Shown here: positions 24,151-32,027 of the stretch, in pieces
How the letters are laid out: every line of letters starts with the position of its first letter
How positions within the stretch are numbered: position 1 is the first letter of the stretch
Source of the DNA: Kitasatospora sp. SUK 42
Lineage (GTDB): Bacteria; Actinomycetota; Actinomycetes; Streptomycetales; Streptomycetaceae
Direction: 5' to 3'
NCBI RefSeq assembly: GCF_015776785.2
Contig: NZ_LFMD02000003.1
Coordinates: 1,768,330 to 1,832,329 of the forward strand
DNA: 64,000 nucleotides
Made by a program: the position numbers and the translations under genes
The notes under the pieces: model-generated
What the model saw: the letters and a program-made list of their open reading frames with translations, nothing else
Told to the model about the DNA's origin: nothing
Databases searched by the model: none

Positions 24151-25435
24151 GCCGGGCGTAGAAGTCGGGGGTGCCCATGATCCAGAGGCTGGCCTGCTTG
24201 ATCGGCATGCCGGCGCGGGGGGCCTCGACCATCTGGTCGCCGCCGATGTAGAGGCCGACGTGGTAGATGTCGGCGGCGCGGCCGGTGTTGGTCCAGAAGA
24301 CCAGGTCACCGGGGCGCAGCTGGCGGTAGGTGACCGGGGTGCTCTCGGCGTACTGGTCGGCGGCGAAGTGGTTGAGCTGCCGGCCGCCCTCGCGCCAGGC
24401 CATCATGGTCAGCCCGGAGCAGTCGTAGCCCTCCGGGCCCTCGCCGCCCCAGATGTAGGGCAGGCCGATCCTGGACTTGGCGAAGGCGACGGCGGCGGCC
24501 GCGCCCTCGGCGGACCAGGGGCGGGCGGCGGGCGGGGCCGCCTGGGCGGTGTTGGCGGCCTCGGCGGCGGCGTCGGCCTCGCGGGCGGCCTGCTCGGCGG
24601 CGGCCCGGGCGGCGGCCTCGGCCTCGCGGGCGGCGATCTCCTCCAGGGCGTCGCGCCGACGGCGCTCCAGCTCGACGGTGGTGTGGCGGGCGGCGGCCAG
24701 GTCGGTGAGCAGCTGCTCCCGGCGCCGCGCGGAGGCGGCGACCTCGCCCTGCTGGGCGGCGAGCCGCTGCTCGGCCCGGGTCTTGGCGGCACCGACCTCG
24801 CTCGCGGCCTTCTCGGCGGCCCCGGCGGCGGCGCGGGCGGCGTCGGAGGCGGCCTTGGCGGCGGCGGCCGTGGAGGTGGCGGCGTCCAGGATCTGCCGGG
24901 TGCGCGCGCTGACCACGCCGACCACGGCGGCGCGGTCGCCCGCCTCGCGCGCGCCGTGCGCCCCGAGCAGGGCGTTGAGGGCGGACAGTTCGGCGCCCGC
25001 GCCCTGGCGGTACGTCTCGGCGGCGAGCCGGGCGGCGTCCTCGGCGGCCTCGGAGCGCGCCGTCTCGGCGGCGGACGCGCGCTGGGCGGCGGCGGCCTCC
25101 TCGGCGCGGGCCCGGGTGAGGGCGAGCTGGGCGCCGTTGTAGGCCTCGACGGCCTGTTCCGCCTCGCGTCCGACCCGGTCGAGTTCGGCCCGGGCGGCGG
25201 TGAGTGCGGCCTCCAGGGCGGCGACCGAGGCGGCCTTGCCGTCGGCCTCGGCGCGGGCCCGGTCGATCTCCTCGGTGGTCGGGTACGGGTCCGCCCCGCC
25301 GGCTCCTCCCCCGGGCCTGCCGGCGGCCGGGCCGGTCGCCGGTTCCGGGTCCGCCGGGGCGGCCTGGGCGGCGGGGAGCAGCCCGAGCAGGGCGGTGAGG
25401 GACAACAGGAGGGTCGGCAGGAGCCTGCGCACCAC
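24146..25435 (-). CDS. Secreted NlpC/P60 (C40) peptidoglycan endopeptidase with coiled coil
   Basis: A 429-residue cell-wall hydrolase. A signal peptide (MVRRLLPTLLLSLTALLGLLPAAQA) precedes a long Ala/Glu/Arg coiled coil (about 55-300) and a C-terminal NlpC/P60 domain (about 310-429). The domain has YDCSGLTMMAW with the nucleophilic Cys and IYHVGLYIGG with the catalytic His. Like the RipA family, the coiled coil may occlude the active site or bind an activator. It starts at GTG 25435. A possible MtrA-like box lies upstream at 25539-25555. Confidence 0.92.
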   Translation of the reverse strand: MVRRLLPTLLLSLTALLGLLPAAQAAPADPEPATGPAAGRPGGGAGGADPYPTTEEIDRARAEADGKAASVAALEAALTAARAELDRVGREAEQAVEAYNGAQLALTRARAEEAAAAQRASAAETARSEAAEDAARLAAETYRQGAGAELSALNALLGAHGAREAGDRAAVVGVVSARTRQILDAATSTAAAAKAASDAARAAAGAAEKAASEVGAAKTRAEQRLAAQQGEVAASARRREQLLTDLAAARHTTVELERRRRDALEEIAAREAEAAARAAAEQAAREADAAAEAANTAQAAPPAARPWSAEGAAAAVAFAKSRIGLPYIWGGEGPEGYDCSGLTMMAWREGGRQLNHFAADQYAESTPVTYRQLRPGDLVFWTNTGRAADIYHVGLYIGGDQMVEAPRAGMPIKQASLWIMGTPDFYARP

Positions 25436-25538
25436 GAGACATCCCTTCTCACGGGTCCGAGGGGACGGCGGCGGATGCCGAGCGGCGCGCGGGCGGGCGG
25501 CGGCCGGGTGGCAGAAGTCCGACGAATCATCCCATCAC

Positions 25539-25555
25539 GTGACAGAACGGTCACT
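25539..25555 (-). promoter_or_regulatory. Candidate MtrA-like box upstream of the NlpC/P60 gene
   Basis: gtgacagaacggtcact can be read as two direct hexamers GTnACn separated by 5 bp (gtgaca / gtcact). This resembles the sites of the response regulator MtrA, which controls cell-wall hydrolase genes in actinobacteria. It can also be read as an inverted repeat gtgac-N6-gtcac. It lies 104 bp before the GTG start. Confidence 0.4.
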
Positions 25556-25673
25556 CGCCGCTCATGTTCTCAACTCCGGCGCTTTTCACACCTCGAATTC
25601 GGTCCGCCGACAGGGTGACTATCTGATGATCCGACCACGCATCAGTTCCGGCCGACCGCCTCGGGTGTACGAA

Positions 25674-26771
25674 CTACCGGTGGATCCGGCGGGTCCGCGT
25701 CCGCAGACGGGGGTTCCGTTCGGGACGGCGCTCCTGCCCGCTCGGGCCGACCGCGTAGGACCGATTGCGCCCGGCCCGGACCGCACGGCGGCGCTGCTGC
25801 GCCCCACTGGTGCGGACCGGGACGGCGCCGGAGGCCCCGTACGCCGCTCCCTCGGCCGGCTTCGGGCGCGCCCCCTGCGGGTTCGACCCGGTGCCGGCCG
25901 CGGCGGCCGAACGGCGGTCGGCCAGCCGCGCCCGGCGGCGGGCCAGCGCCCGGGCGGCGTGCGCGTCGAGGTGGGCGGTGGCCCGGGCGGCCATCTGCTC
26001 GGCCACCCGGTGGGCCGCGGGGTGGTTGGCGGGCACCTTGTCGGGTGCCCCGGCGATCAGGTCGAAGAGCCAGGTGCGGGCGCGGTCCGCGCGCCGGTGC
26101 AGCAGGCGTTCACGCCGGAGCGCGCGCGCCCGGCGGCGGGGTCGCGTGGTGTAGAGCCAGCGGGCCCAGGGGCTGCTCGGACGGGCCAGCCGGATCGCGC
26201 CGATCCAGGAGAGGCCGGGGACCATGATCCCGAGCAGACCGGTCCACACCTTGCCCTTGAGCAGGGTGATCACCGAGGCCAGCGCGTTCACCGAGATCAC
26301 CGTGATCAGGCCCCACCGGGTGTCCTCGCCGGGCAGCCCGCCGAACGGCACGTACCCGATCAGCAGCAGGGAGGTGAACAGGATCCCGAAGATCACCGCG
26401 TCCACCGACTTGCGGCCCTGCTCGCTCCAGTAGACGTCGTCCAGGTGCAGGATCAGCGCGAACTCGTCCAGCACCAGGCCGCAGCCGATGCCGAAGACCA
26501 GCCCGAACCAGCTGATCCACGGGGTCCCGCCGTAGGTGGCGAACACCCCGATGCCGCCGACCAGCAGGAAGCCCAGGCCGAACACCATGTGGTGGATGTG
26601 CAGGCCGCCCGGGGTGACGTTGCCGGGCCACCAGCGCACCTGGGCCCGGATCATCCGCACACTGACCCGGATGAAGACGAAGGAGGTGATGAAGCCGACC
26701 AGCAGCAGGAACAGCGGTTGCTTGTGCGCGTTGACGATGTGCTCGCGGTAGCTGTCCAGCAGTGTCGTCAT
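25674..26771 (-). CDS. Conserved actinomycete integral membrane protein
   Basis: A 365-residue protein with about six membrane segments in its first 190 residues: PLFLLLVGFITSFVFI, MVFGLGFLLVGGIGVFA, WISWFGLVFGIGCGLVLDEF, VIFGILFTSLLLIGYVPF and others. The segment PGGLHIHHMVFG has paired histidines and LDEFALILHLDDVYW has clustered acids, which could bind a metal. The C-terminal 170 residues are very basic, Arg/Ala-rich and cytoplasmic. The family is known in Streptomyces but uncharacterised. It follows the ThrE-type gene on the same strand by 114 bp. Confidence 0.8.
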   Translation of the reverse strand: MTTLLDSYREHIVNAHKQPLFLLLVGFITSFVFIRVSVRMIRAQVRWWPGNVTPGGLHIHHMVFGLGFLLVGGIGVFATYGGTPWISWFGLVFGIGCGLVLDEFALILHLDDVYWSEQGRKSVDAVIFGILFTSLLLIGYVPFGGLPGEDTRWGLITVISVNALASVITLLKGKVWTGLLGIMVPGLSWIGAIRLARPSSPWARWLYTTRPRRRARALRRERLLHRRADRARTWLFDLIAGAPDKVPANHPAAHRVAEQMAARATAHLDAHAARALARRRARLADRRSAAAAGTGSNPQGARPKPAEGAAYGASGAVPVRTSGAQQRRRAVRAGRNRSYAVGPSGQERRPERNPRLRTRTRRIHR

Positions 26772-26885
26772 GGGTCTTACCTTCGTTCCTGGTCCTGCGT
26801 GCTGCCTGCCGTGACATGGCCCGGGGCCCAATACCGGCCCAACACGGAGCCCGGTACGGGGCCCGGCGCGGGCCCCGACGCGCGG

Positions 26886-28709
26886 TCAGAACCCGCGGGT
26901 GCGCTTGGCCGCCCGGCGCGGCATCGCCGGGTAGAGGGAGGGGAGCTCGGCGCCGACCGGCAGCTTCAGGAACAGCCGGGCGATCTCGCCACCGAGGTTC
27001 ACCCCGACCGCCAGCGCCATCGCGATCGCCGCCGCCCGGAACACCGACACCAGGCCGGCGCTGGAGTGCCCCTGGGCGAAGGCGAGCATCCCGAGGTAGA
27101 GCGCCGAACCGGGCATCAGCGGGCCGATGGCGGCGGTCACGTACGGCAGCGCCGAGCCGTTGCGGAAGCGCGCCATCAGCTGGCCGAAGAGGCCGACCAG
27201 GCCGGCCGCCACCCCGGTCGCCGCTATCGGGTTGACGCCCGCGTTGTACACCAGCGCGCCGTAGCTGGCCCAGCCGATGCCGCTGTTGACCGTGACCAGC
27301 GCGAGGGTGCGGCGGTCGGTCTGCAACAGCGTCGCGAAGGCCAGGGTCAGCACCATCGCGGCGACCATCTGGACCGGCGGGTAGCTGATGCCCGCCAGGC
27401 TCTCGTCCGGTTTGAGCTTCGCCTCGAAGCCGACGCCCAGGTAGAGGATCACCATGACGCCGATCACGATGCCCGCGATCAGGTAGACCACTTCCAGCAG
27501 CCGGGCCGCGGCGGTGATGTAGAAGCCGGTCAGGCCGTCCTGGACGGCGGCGACCAGGGCGCGCCCGGGCAGCAGCGCGAACAGACCACCGGTGATCACC
27601 ACCGAGCCGCGCAGGCCCCAGTCGTTGAGGGACAGGATGATCCCGGAGGCGGCGGCCGGCATCGAGGCGGCCACGAACTGGTAGAACTCCGGCAGCGCGC
27701 GCCGCGCCAGCGCGGAGGCCAGCCGGTCGCCGAGCACGGCCGCGATGAAGGCGCTCGCGAAGACCAGCCAGGCCTTGTCGTCCAGGCGCCCGCCGACCAG
27801 GAAGGTCGCCGCGCCGGCCAGCAGACCGGTGGTCAGGGCGAGCAGCCAGGCCGGGTACGGGTGCCGGTTGCGGCGGATCAGGGCGAGCCGGCGGTAGGCG
27901 TCGTTGACCGTCACCTTCTCCGCGGTGATGTCCGCGACCAGCTCGTACACCGAGTTCAACCGGGTGTAGTCGGAGGTGCGGCGGCGCACCACGCGGTCGG
28001 CGGTGACCGGCGGCTCGACCAGCGAGGGCTGGTAGGAGATGCCGATCAGGGTGAAGGTCACCTGCGGCTCGCAGCGGTCCAGCCGGTAGGCGTGCGCGAT
28101 GCCGAGCATCGCCGCCTCCACGTCCTCGGCGGCCTCGCCGCTGGCGAGCAGCAGCTCGCCGATGCGCAGCGTCAGGTCGAGGATGCGGGGGACGTTGCGG
28201 GCGGCGCCGGCGGAGGGGTGCATCTCGCGGGCGGTCCGCTCGAAGGCGGGGCGCTCGGACATGGGAGTGCGCAGCAGGGTGCGCATCCGGTCCGGCCAGG
28301 GCGCCTCGCCGGGGGCGCCGGCGGTCAGCTCGGGGACCGGGATGCCGGTGGGCGGGGTGTAGCCGGCCGCGCGCCACTCCTCGGGGGTGAGGGTGTCCTC
28401 GGCGACCGAGCGGCGGCGGGCCGGGCGGGCCTCCTCGGGGAGCGCGTCCCGGGGCCTCAGGTCGATCGTCAGCTCGGGGTGCGGCTCGGGCTCGGGGGCC
28501 AGGAGGCCCTTGGTCTCCGGGACGGGCGGGACGAGCGGGACGACGGTGACGGGCTCGACGGGCGGGGCGGGATGGCCGAGCAGGCCCTCGGTGGGCGGCG
28601 CCTCGGCGGGGTGCACCGGCTTCGGCGACGGCGGTGTCTGGCGCACCCGACGGACCGCCCGGCCTCCCCTCGCCCGCTTGCCCGCTCCCGGTCGGCCCCG
28701 CTTAGGCAC
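26886..28709 (-). CDS. ThrE-type threonine/serine exporter family protein
   Basis: A 607-residue membrane protein. After a disordered Pro-rich N-terminus (about 160 residues) comes the cytoplasmic ThrE_1 part (ILDLTLRIGELLLASGEAAEDVEAAMLGIAHAY) and then about ten membrane segments, including LLALTTGLLAGAATFLVGG, and the second ThrE_2 half (VAAMVLTLAFATLLQTDRRTL, YVTAAIGPLMPGSALYLGMLA). The family exports threonine and serine in Corynebacterium. The second of two closely spaced GTG codons (28709) is taken as start because AAGGAG lies eight bases before it. Confidence 0.9.
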   Translation of the reverse strand: MPKRGRPGAGKRARGGRAVRRVRQTPPSPKPVHPAEAPPTEGLLGHPAPPVEPVTVVPLVPPVPETKGLLAPEPEPHPELTIDLRPRDALPEEARPARRRSVAEDTLTPEEWRAAGYTPPTGIPVPELTAGAPGEAPWPDRMRTLLRTPMSERPAFERTAREMHPSAGAARNVPRILDLTLRIGELLLASGEAAEDVEAAMLGIAHAYRLDRCEPQVTFTLIGISYQPSLVEPPVTADRVVRRRTSDYTRLNSVYELVADITAEKVTVNDAYRRLALIRRNRHPYPAWLLALTTGLLAGAATFLVGGRLDDKAWLVFASAFIAAVLGDRLASALARRALPEFYQFVAASMPAAASGIILSLNDWGLRGSVVITGGLFALLPGRALVAAVQDGLTGFYITAAARLLEVVYLIAGIVIGVMVILYLGVGFEAKLKPDESLAGISYPPVQMVAAMVLTLAFATLLQTDRRTLALVTVNSGIGWASYGALVYNAGVNPIAATGVAAGLVGLFGQLMARFRNGSALPYVTAAIGPLMPGSALYLGMLAFAQGHSSAGLVSVFRAAAIAMALAVGVNLGGEIARLFLKLPVGAELPSLYPAMPRRAAKRTRGF

Positions 28710-28832
28710 TTCCACTGCTCCTTGCCGCCCCAGGTGGCCGCCTGCCACCGTTCGATCTAGGGTTACAACCTTGCCTGATCGAACGGCCGGACGCACATGT
28801 ACGCGACGTCCGGTGGCCGTGCCCCCGGGTGC

Positions 28833-29486
28833 CTACCCGGCGCGGTGGCGGGTGGCGCGCGCCGCGCCGGAGCGGCGGGCCCGCAGCAGTTCGAACGCCA
28901 CCGGGATCACCGAGACCAGCACGATGCCGACCAGGATGGCCTCGATGTTGTCCCGGACGAAGGGGATCTGGCCGAGGAAGTAGCCGAGCACCGTGACGCC
29001 GCCGCCCCACAGCACGCCGCCGAGCACGTTGAACACCACGAAGCTGCGGTAGTTCATCCTGCTCACCCCGGCGACGATCGGGGTGAAGGTCCGCACGATC
29101 GGCACGAAGCGGGCCAGCACGATCGCCTTCGGCCCGTGCCGGTCGAAGAAGGCGGCGGCCTTCTCGACGTTCTCCTGCTTGAAGACCCGGGAGTCGGGGC
29201 GGCGGAACAGGCTCGGGCCGACCTTCCTCCCGAACAGGTAGCCGACCTGGTCCCCGGCGATCGCGGCGAGCACGATCAGCGCGCAGACCAGCCAGAGCGG
29301 CTGGTGCAGGTAGGTGCCGCCGGCCACCAGCAGGCCGGTGGTGAAGAGCAGCGAGTCGCCGGGGAGGAAGAAGCCGATCAGGAGGCCGGACTCGGCGAAG
29401 ACGACGGCCAGGATGCCGATCAGTCCGAAGGTGGAGATCAGGTTGGTCGGATCGAGCCAGGACGGGCCGAGGGCGAGGCTGGTCAC
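28833..29486 (-). CDS. DedA family membrane protein
   Basis: A 217-residue SNARE-associated/DedA protein. The hallmark region is complete: FAESGLLIGFFLPGDSLLFTTGLLV (re-entrant loop, about 30-55), GDQVGYLFGRKVG, and FVPIVRTFTPIVAGVSRMNYRSF (about 120-142, with the conserved Arg). DedA proteins act in phospholipid or undecaprenyl-phosphate translocation. It starts at GTG 29486 with GGAG upstream. The leader holds a long inverted repeat around an AT-rich core. Confidence 0.92.
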   Translation of the reverse strand: MTSLALGPSWLDPTNLISTFGLIGILAVVFAESGLLIGFFLPGDSLLFTTGLLVAGGTYLHQPLWLVCALIVLAAIAGDQVGYLFGRKVGPSLFRRPDSRVFKQENVEKAAAFFDRHGPKAIVLARFVPIVRTFTPIVAGVSRMNYRSFVVFNVLGGVLWGGGVTVLGYFLGQIPFVRDNIEAILVGIVLVSVIPVAFELLRARRSGAARATRHRAG

Positions 29487-29504
29487 GGGGCGGGCGCTCC
29501 TGGA

Positions 29505-29552
29505 GGTCGAGTCTTGGCAATGAAATGGTAAAGCATTCACAAAGACTCGACC
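29505..29552. promoter_or_regulatory. Long inverted repeat with AT-rich core upstream of the DedA gene
   Basis: ggtcgagtctt (29505-29515) pairs perfectly with aagactcgacc (29542-29552). The 26-bp interior is unusually AT-rich for this genome and contains a smaller dyad (tgaaatg ... cattca). It lies between the TPR gene end and the DedA start, in the DedA promoter region. Confidence 0.5.
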
Positions 29553-29608
29553 CGGGCCGGAAAGGTTCCCGGCCCCGAGCACGGTGGCGACCCGCCCCGA
29601 CCCGGCGC

Positions 29609-31966
29609 TCAGAGCTCGTAGCGCTCGCTGACCTCCTCGTGCCGGGCCACGTCCGCGCCCGCCGCCTTGGCCAGGGCGAGCCAGGCCATCGGGTGCGGCC
29701 AGTGCCCGGTGAGCCGGTGCAGCAGGGCGTGGGCCTCGGCGGCGGAGGCGGTCGGCGGCACCCCGACCGCGGCGTAGACGCCGGGCAGCGTGCCGCCCTC
29801 CTGCGCCGGGTCGGTGATCCGGTACTGCTCCCCGCTGTACGCCCAGAGCGCGAAGTCGGCCTCCCCGAGCCGCTCGCGCAGCTCGGCCCAGGCCTCGTCG
29901 CCGGGCCAGGCGCCGTCGATCCAGTGGGTGGTGTAGCCCGCCGGGTCGAGCAGGGTGAGCAGTCCGAACACCGGCTGCCAGCTCCGCCGCTCCTCCTCGG
30001 GGGCGTCCTCGGCGGGCGGCTGCTCCAGCAGGGCGGGTGCGAAGACCACCACGTCGCCGTGGTTGAGCGGCACGTCCTCGCGCAGCACCGGCAGGATCCG
30101 GGCGGTGGCCGGGCCGGTGCGCACGGCCGCCACGTCGACGGGCGAGCCGTCGGTGCGGGCCGTCCGGACGGCGACCAGCTGCCACTGCTCGTCCACCGGC
30201 CCCTCGGCCAGGTCGAACTCCATGCCCAGCCGGGCGCCGGTGGTACGGACCACGGCCCAGTCCCGGTTGGCGCTGGCCGCGGTGATCAGGTGCCAGAGAT
30301 CGGACTCCTGGACCGCCCGGTGGCCCTCCTCCGGCGCGGTCTCCTCCGCGGGCCGGGCGTGCTCCAGCAGCTCCTGGTAGAGGCGCTGCGCGGTGGCGTG
30401 GTCGCCCAGCTCGGTGGCGGCGGAGGCGGCCAGACGGCGGGTGTTGATCAGCGCCGGGTCCAGGGCCAGCATCGCCCCGCACTGCTCCAGCACCTCGGCC
30501 CAGCGGCCCTCGGCGGCGGCCCAGCGGGCGCGTATCCAGTGCGCGTCGGCCGGGCTCGTGTCGGCCAGCCGGTCGGCGAGGCGGCGCACTCCCTCGGCGT
30601 CCCCGGCCTCGATCAGGGCCTGGCCGAGCGTGCCGGTCAGCACCTCGCTGCCCGGGTCGGCGTCCAGTCGCCCCCACAGCAGGTCGGCGGCGGCCCGGGC
30701 GTGGCCGAGCCCGCCGAGCACGGTGGCCAGCAGGACGGCCAGTTCGGTGGCGCCGGCCTGCTCACCCTGGTACCGGTCCAGGGCGACGGAGAGCAGGTCG
30801 GCGCCGGTCTCGTAGGGCACCTGAGCCTCGGCCAGGTGCGCGGCCAGCTCGCCGGGCGGCACCGGCAGCCCGGGCACCGGCAGCGCCTCGGCGGCCGCGC
30901 GCAGGGCCGCGACCTCCTCGGCGACGCCGTCGGTGCGGCGCAATTGGGTGAGCTTACGCTCTCCGGTCGCGGCGAGTGCCAGCGCGACGGTGCGGGCGCC
31001 CCGGGCCAGCGCGAGCCGACCCGCCGCCAGCAGCAGGTCCACGCACGGGCGGTGCGAACCGGCGGCGTCCAGGTAGCCGACCCAGCCGGCCAGCACGGCG
31101 CCCAGCTCGGCGTCGTTCGCCCAGGCGTCGGCCGCGACCAGCAGCTCGACCGTCTCCGTCCACATCCCGCGCAGATCGGCGTGCTGCTCGGCCTCGTCCC
31201 GCTCCGGCAGCAGGGCGAGCGCCTCGGCGACCCGCCCGAGCGAGGCGAGCGCGCGGGCCCGCAGCAGGGCGCCCCAGCGCTGGTCGCGCTCGTCGATCTC
31301 CTGGCCCTGCTGCTGGGCGGCCCGCTCGGCGGTGTCCATCAGGGCCAGCACCTCCTCGTGCCGGCCCAGCAGGTGCAGCGTTCCGGCCCGCGCCTGGTGG
31401 AAGCGGAGCGAGACCCGCTGGCCGGCCGCCTGCATCCGGGCGGCGGCGGTGTCCAGGTGGGCGAGCGCCTCGGCGGCCCGGCCGTCGTCCTCCAGGGCGT
31501 CGGAGTACTCGCGGGAGAGGCAGTCGTAGCAGGCGCGGCCGGGCTCGATCCGGTCCAGCGTCTCGCCGACCACCTCCAGCCGCTCGGCCACGTACCCGGG
31601 GCCGTCGACCCGGGCGTGGCAGATCGCGAAGTCCTGCACCACGCAGACGGACTGCGGGCAGTCGAGGGTCTCCTCCCGGTGGGCGAAGTCCAGCAGGTCG
31701 ACCACCTCGGACATCACCGCCTCGCCCTGCTGGCGCTTGTTCAGCAGGTTCTGCATCCGCCAGTGCCGCAGGTAGACCTCGACCCAGGGCAGGCCGAGCG
31801 CCCGCGCGGAGGCGACCGCCTCCGGGTACATCGCGTCGAGCTGCGCGTTGCGCCCCTCGGTGGCGTGGTCGGGCAGCTCGTACATGGCGTCGGCCAGCCG
31901 CCAGTGGCCGGCCTCGGCCAGTTGCCGATGGGTGTCGCGCACCCAGGCCCAGATGTCCGTCGTCAT
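29609..31966 (-). CDS. Tetratricopeptide-repeat protein paired with an Hsp90 homologue
   Basis: A 785-residue, apparently soluble protein made mainly of helical TPR-like pairs. Examples are AAEALAHLDTAAARMQAAG, VLALMDTAERAAQQQG, AAADLLWGRLDADPGSEVL and VLEQCGAMLALDPALINT. The last 200 residues form a different domain with many aromatic residues. It has no signal peptide. It starts 61 bp after the Hsp90-like gene and is likely translated from the same transcript. A co-chaperone or client-adaptor role is inferred from this pairing. Confidence 0.82.
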   Translation of the reverse strand: MTTDIWAWVRDTHRQLAEAGHWRLADAMYELPDHATEGRNAQLDAMYPEAVASARALGLPWVEVYLRHWRMQNLLNKRQQGEAVMSEVVDLLDFAHREETLDCPQSVCVVQDFAICHARVDGPGYVAERLEVVGETLDRIEPGRACYDCLSREYSDALEDDGRAAEALAHLDTAAARMQAAGQRVSLRFHQARAGTLHLLGRHEEVLALMDTAERAAQQQGQEIDERDQRWGALLRARALASLGRVAEALALLPERDEAEQHADLRGMWTETVELLVAADAWANDAELGAVLAGWVGYLDAAGSHRPCVDLLLAAGRLALARGARTVALALAATGERKLTQLRRTDGVAEEVAALRAAAEALPVPGLPVPPGELAAHLAEAQVPYETGADLLSVALDRYQGEQAGATELAVLLATVLGGLGHARAAADLLWGRLDADPGSEVLTGTLGQALIEAGDAEGVRRLADRLADTSPADAHWIRARWAAAEGRWAEVLEQCGAMLALDPALINTRRLAASAATELGDHATAQRLYQELLEHARPAEETAPEEGHRAVQESDLWHLITAASANRDWAVVRTTGARLGMEFDLAEGPVDEQWQLVAVRTARTDGSPVDVAAVRTGPATARILPVLREDVPLNHGDVVVFAPALLEQPPAEDAPEEERRSWQPVFGLLTLLDPAGYTTHWIDGAWPGDEAWAELRERLGEADFALWAYSGEQYRITDPAQEGGTLPGVYAAVGVPPTASAAEAHALLHRLTGHWPHPMAWLALAKAAGADVARHEEVSERYEL

Positions 31967-32027
31967 GTCCTGTCCCCCTGCGTCGTGCTGATGAGTTGTC
32001 TACCGCGGCCCACTGACAATCCGTCCG

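Noticed and set aside
25436..25673. ydaO-type c-di-AMP riboswitch upstream of the NlpC/P60 gene
   Set aside because: Such riboswitches precede many actinomycete cell-wall hydrolase genes, but the conserved core and pairing pattern are not seen here.
25200..28760. Long plus-strand frame opposite NlpC, the membrane protein and ThrE genes
   Set aside because: Three well-identified minus-strand genes cover it; the frame is a GC-skew artefact (Arg/His/Gln/Gly-rich).
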